A stretch of DNA of 64,000 nucleotides from Pycnopodia helianthoides (Eukaryota > Echinodermata > Asteroidea > Forcipulatida > Asteriidae). The stretch covers positions 17,023,168-17,087,167 of the forward strand of contig CM063246.1 in assembly GCA_032158295.1 (NCBI GenBank). The letters are read 5' to 3'. A program made the position numbers and the translations under genes. This document shows positions 52,593 through 64,000 of this stretch, piece by piece (within the stretch, counting starts at the first letter, position 1; each line of letters opens with the position of its first letter). A model generated the notes under the pieces. It ran no database searches, was not told the origin of the DNA, and saw only the letters and a program-made list of their open reading frames with translations.

Positions 52593-53693
52593 TAACAATA
52601 ATAATGTGCCCATGTTTTAAACTTTACATCATTTCATGTTCAAATGGAACACATCATGTTTAAACATTACAAGTCAAGTTTTCTTTAATTGAAAATATTA
52701 TAAAGTGAGAGTGAATAATCTATGGCAAAAACTTTCAGGTGGCATCTCGTTGAGATAAGTAATGTGCTACGTCAGCGTGACGTCACAGACAACGTGATAA
52801 AAATTTCTGTGTATCCTGTATAGTGTTACTCGCACAGCGAATACATTGAATCTTCTATGTTTATTCTATCTGGCCAACAAAATTTGAAGCATGATGCGAA
52901 GGATCTGCTTATCGTTGTCCAAACTTTATGAGTGAAGAGTTTCAAGATGAGACCTGTTCAACCCCCGATAATAAACACATAGAACCAGAAAACATTCTGG
53001 GGACAAGGATTTCTGTTAAAAAAAACTTGCAGATCACTAAAAAGTGGCGCAAAGTTTTAGGATGCCTTACAATGACACATGGCATATTATGTAGCCCGTT
53101 TTTGATTGTCTATAACAATATGCGGCATTTAATAGTTAATAGACCAAAACAAAATTACTGCATTTATAATTGAATTCACCGCTAACCATAAAAGTAAGCC
53201 GAATAATAAAACGACATGTAATTAAATCCTGGCTCTGCTAGAGTCAACAAGGCGCCTTGTTATATAGTTGGATCCTATTGTCATCGTTTTATCCTCAGCT
53301 TCAATGTCCTTCGACCAAACACGACTGGTAATGATGCGACTTAAAATAACGCTTTCTGAGAAATTTAATGAAAACAGCGTACTATATTTCAAGTATTTCA
53401 AAATCTATTATCTACAAGTTGTATTGCATGCTTCTGCCATACAGATTAAACAAAGGCGAAATAATTTATGCTTTAGTCATTCAGTGTGTAATTTAATTTT
53501 TTTTTGAGAATTAAACTAGCAAACGGTTAAAATAGTCGGTCATTTCCAGTTTTAAATTTAGTAAAACTGACAAAATGCAAATATAAAAGCATTGATGAAA
53601 AATAGGTCGCAGTTTGTACATGTTTTATCAATATTCTATGCTGTTCCTAGACCTAGATTGTATTGTGTTATAACCTCATTAAGTGTCCTTTAA

Positions 53694-54077
53694 AACACTG
53701 GACACATTTGGTAATTGTCAAAGACCAGTCTTCTCATTTGGTGTATCTCGACATATATGCACAAAACAAACCTGTGAAAATTTGAACTCAATTGGTCGTC
53801 GAAGTTGCGAGATAATAATGGAAGAAAAAACACCCTTGTCACACGAAGTTGTGTGCTTTCAGATGCTTAATTTCGAGACCTCACGCATGAGGTCTCAAAA
53901 TCAATTCAAATATTTTACTGAGAAATTACTTCTTTCTCAAAAACTACGTTACTTCAGAGGGAGCCGTTTCTCACAATGTTTTATACTAATACTATCAACA
54001 GCTCTCCACTGCTCATTACCAATTAAGTTTTTATGCTAACAATTATTTTGAGTAATTACCAATAGTGTCCAGTGCCT
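53694..54077 (+). mobile_element. TTAA-flanked MITE, family B relative
   Basis: Preceded by TTAA (53690) and followed by TTAA (54078). Ends AACACTGGACACATTTGGTA and TTACCAATAGTGTCCAGTGC. The interior has TTTCGAGACCTCACGCATGA facing GGTCTCAAAA, a shared inner hairpin. About 384 bp, non-coding. I recall this family as abundant in sea stars. Confidence 0.75.
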
Positions 54078-54084
54078 TTAAGTG

Positions 54085-57000
54085 TGTATCATTCACAGTC
54101 TATCAGTTTTGGTGTATTTCCATATGGACGGGCTTGTACGACTAACACACTGGTCTCGCTCGTTATTCCAATTCAACCGAGCATGTGCTCTGACAGCGTG
54201 AAGTTCCACTCATATAACAAGCATACAGACAGTTTATTTAGATTGACAAATGTCCCAGCCAGCATGTTCTCTCATTAACGATAAATGCAACGCATGCAAG
54301 TGAAATGTCAGTTGCCCAGACGAGGTCATTGTCGCCTTAATTCACTCAGTTGAGATATAACCGTACCCGGATTGGGGTATTATACTCCCAAATAATGATT
54401 CCATGCCTATATTAAAGTTTTATTTAGGCTCAAATGGTGCAAATATATTATTTGTCACAGTATATTTAATATTAAAAAAAACATGACGTTTACGTCTTCA
54501 CATGACCAAGTAATTAGTCCAAATAAGAGATCGCTGTGAAGTTAAGCTTCAGCCTCCATATACAGTACCGTCTCCCGTAATGATATCTCTACACTGGTCC
54601 CTATGGGAACCTGCAAGTTGACACCATACTCTCTATCTTTTGAACAGGAATGTCAGCTGCTATTTTTCAGAATGGCTCAGAAAGTAGGCTAATTAATACA
54701 TTTGTGTATACTATTCAGAAGCAGTGGATGAAAGTGAAGGAGGACTGGTTGCAATTGTAGGATATTTCTACTACTACAGCGGCAGAATACAGTAACCATA
54801 CATAGCATACAATTCAGTCCACATATAGTTCCTACGTGTAAACCCCCTTGAGTTGACGTGTTTTTATGCAAGGGCCAACAATAGCTTTCAATGCCATCAG
54901 TCACAACCCGTGGATTGGTGACAATATTATCGTACAGGTCTGATAGCGAATCATTGCAAGAATGAGTACTTGCCAGTTTTTAGAATTATATGTATGCCTT
55001 AATGGGCACAATAGATTCACATTGCTTGATAAGTTTGCTAAGCGATCTTAAGCAGTGAACCACAGTCATGAACAATCTACACTATAAGATTAACTGGTTA
55101 CCTGTTTTGCTAAGCAACGTCTTTCCGCGTTTATCAGCTACATGAAATTGAGCACTGATTTGAGATTTGAAAAAACCATGAGGATTAAGTCCAAGGGCCT
55201 TATTGCTCAGCAGTAGATACCGCTTAAAAGGTTTCCCCAAAGCAAAATAAAACAGGATACCAGTCACAGATAGTACACGTGGCATGGTAATTTGACTGGC
55301 AACCCTTTTCTGGTAAGCATTTTTTGTTGTTGCTTGAAGCAGCTCTATAAAATCAGGCCTTGTTGTTGATTTTGACAGTTTTACAATCAACCATAAATGA
55401 CTCAGTCATGAAAGTTGGTTTCAAAACTGGTCAAACCGCCTTTGCCTTTAATATTATTGCTTCATTGCAACCCATTGATTGGCTTGACTCACGAATTCAG
55501 CAATGTATAGCAAACATTATTCAAAGATATTTAATATGAGGATTTGAGGCATGAGTTTGTCACCCTACACACGAACAGACTCTAAATCTGTTTCCGTTCG
55601 GACCACAATGGACGATCTAACAGTTTTAAACATTCCTTTCAGAATTGATTGATCTCGTGTAGAGTAACACGTCACATGAAATAAGATATTAAGCTTTGGT
55701 TGTGTGTGCTCTCAGTTTGTGTCTTCAATTCATGTCAGTCTAGGTACTGGTATTATTTCCTCAATAGTCACGCCTTCCCAGCGACGGTTTAAACTCTGCA
55801 ACGATGCACCTGTTTTGGCCTGGTTATGTTTTTCTTGATATGTGTCAGTGCACTGTGGTTGAGTGCATCACTGCAAGGTTTTAAGGAGATTTGGTTTTAA
55901 ATGACTTACTTTAATCGTCCACTCCGATATTCATGCAAAGCTTTCAATTTTGAAGTCTATGGAGTGAAACTTCATAAACACGGGCCCATAAGAACCCTAT
56001 AATACTATTAATATTGTTTAACCCAAGGACCAGTAAAAGTTTAACAATTTGCAAGACGTTATATTGTATAATAAAACTTTAGAAATGTTGATTAGGATGG
56101 CTCACTTACCTTTTTTCACACGATGGATAAGACGAATTGCTAAAGAGTCGCTATTGGACATTTTGATTGAATGTCTGACACAGTGTTTACAACATCGCAA
56201 ACCCACGGCAAATTCACGGGAGACTGCAGTCACCTCGACATGCACCGTTATCAGCTGGTCATACACACCAAGCTAGCGGCTTTGCAGGCAGATGAGATGG
56301 GTCATGTAGGTTGGAGAAGAAGCCAACAAAGTCACTCTCTTCCAGTTGAAACAAAAAGAAATCAAGCCGTGTAGAAACTAGAGACGTAAAGCGAGCCAGA
56401 CTACGCATGGAACCTTACCACTCGACTCGTTACCTCAGACCCTCTCGTCAATATTGCCTTTCAACAAACTCCTTTACTTCACCCATTCCCAATTGAAGAA
56501 TTTCATTAGACCTGCTGCAAAAGGAGACTTGCAAAACTGGCGTCCCAAGTAGTTTCGTGTACACAACCAGAGCGATGGAAAGCCAGAGTGAGACAGAGTA
56601 GTTGTAATTATAGGGGCTCTGCTGCATTCCTAATGACGGCGTGCAACGGGCCAGCCGGCAAGTTCATCTGACTGCCATGAAACCTGCACATGTGCTATGA
56701 ATATGCCGGCCGCTACCCTGGCTCGCAGTGTGACATGGCTAAAAACAATTGATTCCTCCGTCACGGTGGGTGACGTAAAACGTCAGTTTCTTTCACGTGT
56801 GGACAGAACCCTGGTGTGAATGTATGCTAATTATTATTTTACTGAATCAATCGATGATAACAATGTGTCCCTAAAACATTTAAAGAATTTGCAATTATGA
56901 TTTGTTTATTTCTATGCTGAACAGAGGTTGCTGATAGTCACACGCATTTTTCTAATTAAATACTATGGTGGAAAAAATAACCCTGTGATGACTATTTCAC

Positions 57001-59890
57001 TTAATAGAATAAACACTATAAGAGTCTATACTATAGCGCTGGCAATTATCAAACCTGAAGACAAAAAAGTAATTAAATTTTTAGGACATTGTATCAACAA
57101 AACATCTGAGAGGGGTGTGTTTTATACTTCGTATTAATAATCACCACACATTGATACAATTATACTTTCTTTGTTTGTCGGAATTGAATTAGACAAAATT
57201 AATAAATACAAAATATCGTTAAAACCCATCATATTTTAAGTATTTAATGATCTGCATTGTCAAAATTACCCACTATCAGTATTTGTCAATTCAGACACAA
57301 ACCATGTTCAGTATGATCCACACCTGGCACTTTAATACATCGAGCCATTTCGCATGCTGTTTTAAAAATTAATTTCTATCAAAAACGATCTTTCACGCAA
57401 CTGCTTCAAAATACACTATCAGCTTCCCCACCGTGGATGAGAGTCTGGCTTGGTACTCGCGGTAATACACACGAGGAGACTCCCAAATGAAAACTGTCAT
57501 TCTACATTGCGACGACTCGTCTCCTCAATGATACCTGTTTTCGTTTTAACCTTGCTGTCTCTTTGCCCGTAAGCCTGGTCATCTCACTGCGTGCATCGTA
57601 ACAACTCATAGTGAACCCTTAGGCTTAGACACTTGATGATGCTGAGTGCCACTCGCTCCCCAAGAGTAAGCGATATTGATTTACGGATTGGACTCTTGTT
57701 TCCAATCTGAGGGTGATGTTCTATCAGTAGTTTTCAATCAGCGATCTGTTTGCCAGGAGATATGTTTTTGTGCGGGAGCCTTTTTGGAGGGAGTCGCGTT
57801 GTGTTTAGCAGACCGCCCCTAGACTTAGACTCGATCGGTACATCGTTACATCTACTGATATGAGATTGTATTCTGCTCTTGAGGATGTATATTATAGTAC
57901 TATAGTCTGACTCGAACGATAATTTCAGACTCGACTGACTTATTCGCTTCGATCCGCATGAACGTATTTATGATATTATGGGAAAGGTCTGTCTTATGGC
58001 TGTGTATTGAAACCAACAATACTGACTTAATGATGATACAGTATATTTGTGTGACATTGTGTAACATTATGAAGTTCTGATACGATTGTGGAACAAATCA
58101 AGTAATGTTCTGTTATGATAAATAGAATTCATGCATGTAGAACTAGACCTAGAACAAATATTTCCCCCATCAAGTTTTAGCCCAAATTGAATTTTTGGAA
58201 TGCATGCCTATTCCATGCTTAGTGTCTACAAATACACCTAGATTGTCTTCATTCAAAATACCAATTCTTCACATCAATATTTTTAAGCCACTTCTGGTGG
58301 CTTGTCAATCCTCTGTTGAGTTTCCGTTTAACCCTAACTGGACCAGGCTTTATTTCGAGACGAGTGACTGGGGTGCCATCTTCAAATTTACGGCCCATTT
58401 CCACAGAATAATGATTCCAATAGAGGGCGTTTTGGGTAAATGTTTGCCGATTTTATTGGCAAAAAGAATTTCCCCATACTTCTCTAAGTTTTAGTCTACC
58501 GTGTTTTTTTTTTTACATGTCAGACATGTTTTGTCATGATACAAGAAATATATTTTAGCAAAACTGTAGGGGATTCCCATAGATAACGAGGAGTTCAGAG
58601 CATGAAACTAAATCACGTCATAATAAGTGCAGGGAAATCTAAACTTTAAAGACTCGATTCAACTAATAGTTGAAAAGAAGATGGGAATCTTATTACTGAG
58701 AATTGTGATATTGCAAGGTAGTTTGGGATGGAATTAAAAAGGTGTATAATTAGAGAAAAACAAAAGTTGTTTATCATTAAAATACTCAACTATGGTCGGC
58801 ATCAATCGTATCACCAACAATATAAGCAAACCACTGAATGAAAGTGAAATGTGTTTCTCCGCGTATCATAAAGTGCACTTATCACTTATCCAGCCTTTAC
58901 CTGAGAAGTCTGTGTTAGATATGTTTTCACACTGACTGCACAATCATGCTAATAAAGAGAACGGTTTGGTCTCCAAACAGGAACAAGGCACGCACGCCAC
59001 CGTCGCTTGCAATTATTTTGTCGTAGCCTATAAATCACTCAACCACATTTATTAGTCTAGAATCAAGACAAACATCGAAACTATTCTAAACATTTTTGAG
59101 ACAGGTTTTTCAATTTTACTTATTTATCTATTTGTGTGTTTTGTTTGTTTAAATTATAATAGCGCTTTTTGCAACACCTTGCGCAACACCGTAATAAGGG
59201 TTTACAGGGTGTTGCGGCGCAATCAACTGAGCTGTCTAACCTTAATGTTGGTGGTCTCCCTATTTTGTCAGTTATACCAGGGATCACACCCAAGGATAGA
59301 ACCTGGGAAGCGGTAGCATAGGGATCACAAGGGGATGCGACTTTTCATTTCAAATATCAAGTAATAAACCGCCGGGAAAAGTTTAATTAAATTTGGGTTC
59401 AGCAAGGAAAATTGACTAATAATAATAATAATAATGAGATGGATTTAACCTGCGACCTCGAGATTAGGTAATCCCTCTCCTGCCGCTTCCCAGGTTAAAT
59501 CATCAACTTAAGTTATCACTAATTTTAAGTCTTGAATAATTATGTTCAGGTGGGTTCGCTTGATCAACCCGTTTGTCGTTGGTATGTCAACTTGGCAAAC
59601 CACGGTAAATCAAACGCGCCGCGCCCCCAGCGTGTCAGCCAAGGCATGCCACAGGGAAAGGAGGAATGAAACCACCGCCTTACTGGAGGAAAGAACCTTC
59701 AACCAAGGTCCAGAGATCTGATCAATACGTCCAGAGAAGCACAAGAGATAAACAACATTTAGATGTTCGTTTTACTGCGCCTACAGTCAATTTCCAGAAA
59801 ACCAAATGATATCAAAACCAGGTCAGCCTAAACGAAAAGGTCCCCTTTAATTAAACAATTAATTTCCATAAGACCAAAGTATGGGCAGGG
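54085..59890. other. No gene recognised
   Basis: Scattered short frames without motifs. CRE-like GGTGACGTAAAACGTCAG lies at about 56769. A short AAT microsatellite lies at 59421-59436, between inverted copies of a GGGAAGCGG/CCGCTTCCC block (59306 and 59482), an imperfect foldback of about 180 bp. Confidence 0.4.
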
Positions 59891-59914
59891 GAGGACCCTA
59901 TAGTATTTCAACAT

Positions 59915-60240
59915 GAAGAAAATGTTCAATAGTGTAGTAAACCTCGTGAATGTACATGTACAATAGTGCAGTAAACCTCGTGAATGTTCAATAGTGTAGT
60001 AAACCTCGTGAATGTACAATAGTGTAGTAAACCTCGTGAATGTACAATAGTGTAGTAAACCTCGTGAATGTACAATAGTGCAGTAAACCTCGTGAATGTT
60101 CAATAGTGCAGTAAACCTCGTGAATGTTTCTTTACATCACAACCAAAGTATTTAAACATGAAGGAAATGTACAATAGTGTAGTAAACCTCGTGAATGTAT
60201 ACAATAGTGTAGTAAATCTCGTTAATGTTTCTATACATTA
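59915..60240 (+). repeat. 28-bp tandem array, about 9-11 units
   Basis: Unit ACAATAGTGTAGTAAACCTC + GTGAATGT with G/C and A/T variants; interrupted at 60125-60165 by a unit with TTTCTTTACATCACAACC. A second similar interruption closes the array. Confidence 0.9.
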
Positions 60241-60244
60241 CAAC

Positions 60245-62165
60245 CCAAAACAACTCCACCGAACAAACCACTGATACAAGAAAGAGGAACGTTGCCTCTC
60301 AAACGTCGAGCAATTTTCATATAAGAACTTGAATATTATTATTACGATTTTTCCGAAATGTCGAAATGTGTCGGTTTTTTTTTCAATGACTATAGATTAA
60401 CATTATCGATAAATTCTCAAGTATTGGTCTCGAATTTGTCGGAGACTTCACACCACTTTGATGGGTCAAACAGTGTAAAGAAGAAAATGGCATTCAAGAA
60501 TCGATGGACATGGATTGCAAATCTCCAAACTAAAGGTTTCCTACACTCTGGTTTACAAAAACGCCCTCTTGTGGCACGATGGTCGCAGATGGAGGATTGT
60601 TGATAAAGCTAGTTTGCAGGAGGAAGTAAGACCTAATAAGCTTTTACTGAGGCTGCTGGGTGCACCACACTAAATAAACTCCCATGGCAACCAACGCTGA
60701 ATGCTAAATATTCAAAAATACTTAAAGTCTCTCAGCCTCTTGAAAACCAACCAAACAAATTTTCGGACAACTAAACTGCAGATTTCTTTACATTTGGCAG
60801 GTCAGCCGTTTTGAGTTTTTGTTAATTACCCAAGAAAAAAAACACCCCCGAAAATGTTTTTTTTTTTTCAAACCGATTTGCTGCCAGTTTACGTGAAGAA
60901 CTTATCCACTTCCAAAGCCAAATAGGACCAACAATAAAGCCTAAATGTATCAAATATCCTCAACATTTGAAACCCAGATTCCACAGGTTGTGATAGATGA
61001 TTATATTTACACAATCTATCAGTTGCATGACCCCCAAAACGTTATTATTCAAAATACTTTGAGGGCCTGCAAATTGTGATAATTAGTCTGGCGCATGAAT
61101 TTGGGCCTATTTAGAATGGTGCCGTGCACCCTGCTGAAAAACGAGACTACTTTGAATGCTTCCCTCGGACGCCATAATGATGAGAAGATTGTTGGTAGAG
61201 CGACTATACGCTGTAGAAGGAGATATTTCTATCACATTCATGTCCAAGGTCTGCTATTGCCAAAGCAAACTGAAAAAACTCTTTAGTGCAAATTGTTATG
61301 ACGTGGACCTAAGCTTTGCACAATACTACGTGTCATCCAAATGATGACATCATTGGGAAATTATGGTTGCTAGGCATGATATTTAAATGTAAAGTCTATG
61401 CCAATATTTTTTAAAAGCGATACAAATTTAAATGAATAAAAACGAGGGTCACTGTTTCAGGGTTTTTGTGCTTTTATTCTTCAAAGTAGGCCCAAAAATT
61501 AGGCCACGAAAATAAACTTCTCTCATTCTTTGGACTCATCAAGTACACACATACATTGTTAAACCATAAACCATCAACTCAATTAAATAGTAGAGTAATG
61601 TTGAATGATGGTGAGGTGTTGTTTTACACTGTGTGGGGTCATCTTGGGTTCAAGTTTGACATGACGGTTTATCGTGGAGATATTGACGGTGTGCTGGTGT
61701 TGTTATTAACCTCGATAACTTAATAAATAGAATAGCTGGACAGGTAGACCTGTCCTAAGCTTTAGCCTTGGTGAATTCCACAGTGATCTCTTACATCTGG
61801 ACGTACTTTTTTTCTTTTTTCTTTTATTGTTGAAGATGCAACCCGTCAACGACAAAGACTTAGTTTCGTTGAACTATTTTTGAATATTGTTTTAATTTTT
61901 GCTAATGCCATGTTTGAATTAATGACTTCGGATGTAACTATGGACCATATAGCTATAATGCCGCACCGTCTTATTCTTCAACGTTGCCGCAGCAGCCAAC
62001 GACCTTAGCCGTAGCCGAGATTGCTTGATTCGGATGAGTCCTGTGCAACATTTACAGGGAAACATTTCATAAATGTTTAACATTTCATGATGGATTGGCT
62101 GGTAACCTGTTTCTGCTATAATAAATATCTTATCTGTTCTGACCCCATTAGTGATGTTCTTAAAA
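60245..62165. other. No gene recognised
   Basis: AT-rich, no convincing exon. Frames at 60358 and 61095 lack motifs and splice context. Confidence 0.4.
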
Positions 62166-62167
62166 GA

Positions 62168-62348
62168 ACGTCAACATTTATGAAACCTAAATGTCAACAT
62201 TTATGGAACCTCAATGTGTATTATTATGGAACCTCAACGTAAATATTTATGGAACTTCAACGTCAACATTAATGGAACTTCAACGTCAATATTTATGGAA
62301 CCCCAAACGTCACCATTTATGGAACCTCAACGTTAACATTTATGGAAC
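62168..62348 (+). repeat. Tandem array, about 23-bp period, 8 units
   Basis: Unit TTTATGGAACCTCAACGTCA + ACA with several substitutions (CTTCAACG, CCCAAACG). The open frame across it is an artefact of the repeat. Confidence 0.85.
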
Positions 62349-62349
62349 C

Positions 62350-64000
62350 TTATTGGATTTGCCTTGCCAACCAGGACATATTTTCGTTAGGGAAATAAAC
62401 ACTTGGCAATAATAGTTTGCTTCGGTTTATTGTAGTTCTTTACAGTATTCGTGCAGCAAGAATGGTTCTTTGTAAACACCCAGAGGATGCATGGTTCGTA
62501 ATGAGTTTTTAATAATTAAAAAAAACATTCGTTTGGTAACAACAAACTCGGGTTGATGTTTGGGGAATGATTTTGTGTTTTTAAACTGGTCAAGTTTTCA
62601 TAGCGGTTAATTTTGTCTTTAGTATGAACATAGTGATAACGGTTATCTAAACTTCTTTAAAATTGCTCATTTGGTGAGTTGTTAAGACGTGCTAATTGGG
62701 TAGTCATGTTTTGGTTTTTTTCTTTTTAACCTTAGGCTTTCTAATAATCTTTGATTTTTGTAATCTTAGACTGTAGGCCTAATTAGTTTTGAAATCCCCA
62801 AATAATCACCCAATGCCAGATGCTAGATGCTAATTAATTAATACTTTCGTAAAATCAGTTTAGTGAGAATACTAATTGACTACAGTACCTCGGATAACCT
62901 TGGAAACACACAAAATTAATATTCAATTTCTCGACTTTGTTCCTGCATACGTTCCGCCTGACCCTTCCATTCAATTATTTCCAAACGGAGTTGTGTGCCA
63001 ACAAACGGGTTGACCGAGTAACGCGAGATGTGAGGTATAGCAAGATCTTGAGGGCGCTAGACATATCAAACCGCAACCTTTTTTTGTGGTGCGGTATCTT
63101 GTGTATAAAATAATATATTGGAGTACTAATCCTTTTAGTAGATGCTAGAATTAATTAACACTTTCGTAGAATCAGTTTTGTGAGAAAAAGTCAAGAGTAG
63201 CCTTGGCTTTTTGTATACAGTTTGAAACAGAAAAATTACATTTTGTCTAAAATAAAACGTGACTGTTGTTGGCTGAATCTAACTAGAAAAAGTCAAGAGT
63301 TTGCCATGGCTTTTTTGTTTCAGTGCATTTAATTATAATAAATAGATTAAGTAAGAGGACTGTACATTGCAGAGAAAAAAACAGCAGGATCAAATTGACA
63401 ATCAATCTGCGGAAACAAGTTTAGATTCATTTGTATTAATATACCTAATACCAATGTTGTCTGTCTAATTTTTGTTCGAACGTTTAGTCGACGAGAAACC
63501 CACTGAGGGCGCTTCGTACTGATGGCATGAGTATTGGCTAAAAATACCACGTGAGTGGTTCACCGTATAATGTGTTTGTGTGTTACCTGCTCCATGGTTG
63601 GTTATTTATAGTCAATTTTACTTAACTCACTAGTTATAATGGACTGCGATTTTTCTTTTCCCCGTTCTTATGAGTGGTGTGATAATTTATGTATGGATAT
63701 TATCCTTGTATTCACTGAAAGTCATAATAAGCATTGGCAATTTCCAAACTGTTAAAAGGGCAGTTTTACAGCTTAATTAGTAACCTTCGCTTTTTCTCAT
63801 TAAAAAAACAACTTGTAGGAAATGCGGGTTTGTCACAAATGAAGCCTGTAACTTTCCATCGTGATGAATACAAGTAAATACCGATCAGGTGAAATTGAGT
63901 CTCCTTCATCATTCATAAAATGCTATCCAAGGAGAGGATAAACTATAGCCAGTCGTGTCTTTATGAACAGTGCAGACGAGCATGTCATACACTAAAGTGA
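62350..64000. other. No gene recognised
   Basis: AT-rich; a partial duplication around AGATGCTAGA(T/A)..TTAATTAA..CTTTCGTA.AATCAGTTT occurs at about 62819 and 63140, likely a dispersed repeat. Confidence 0.4.

Overview
The window is eukaryotic, AT-rich and intron-rich. It has long introns, many short inverted-repeat elements, tRNA-derived repeats and a DIRS retrotransposon, with no operons or bacterial signals. Dispersed elements flanked by TTAA and starting AGGCACTG(G/T)ACAC match repeats I associate with sea stars. I infer an echinoderm, most likely an asteroid; this is recognition from memory, not a database result.

The main gene is on the minus strand (34449 down to 3890). Seven coding exons with matching splice phases give a 469-residue type I membrane protein: signal peptide, a first CUB domain lacking its first cysteine pair, a short basic-proline linker exon, a canonical four-cysteine CUB domain, one transmembrane helix and a 137-residue tail. 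The CUB motifs match the Neto (neuropilin and tolloid-like) family, the kainate-receptor auxiliary subunits. The LDLa module usual in Neto between CUB2 and the membrane was not found.

The introns of this gene are full of repeats. Intron 6 (4.4-7.2 kb) holds a TTAA-flanked MITE, an 18-bp tandem array and the GIY-YIG end of a Penelope-like element. Intron 5 (7.5-10.9 kb) holds about 2.4 kb of a 21-bp minisatellite. Intron 4 ends in a 34-bp tandem array that has copied the 3' splice site of exon 5 itself. Intron 3 holds a 4-kb, 68-bp satellite. Intron 2 holds another TTAA MITE. Intron 1 (20.4-34.4 kb) holds a LINE tail, a TTA-flanked MITE, a decayed antisense DIRS element of about 5.4 kb, a frameshifted THAP domain running into telomere-type repeats, a foldback element and the first exon of a RecQ-like helicase.

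Upstream of the Neto-like gene (34.5-64 kb) most sequence is non-coding: MITEs, hairpins, short tandem arrays (29 bp at 37.5 kb, 28 bp at 59.9 kb, about 23 bp at 62.2 kb) and tRNA-like sequences. Three minus-strand pieces look like exons of genes I cannot identify: a phase-matched pair at 41.2/40.8 kb, one at about 50.5 kb, and a cysteine-rich RING-like one at 52.0-52.35 kb.

The most interesting structure is the relation between tandem repeats and splicing in the Neto-like gene. One array consists of reiterated copies of a real acceptor. A second consists of about 115 units that each read as polypyrimidine-CAG on the transcribed strand.
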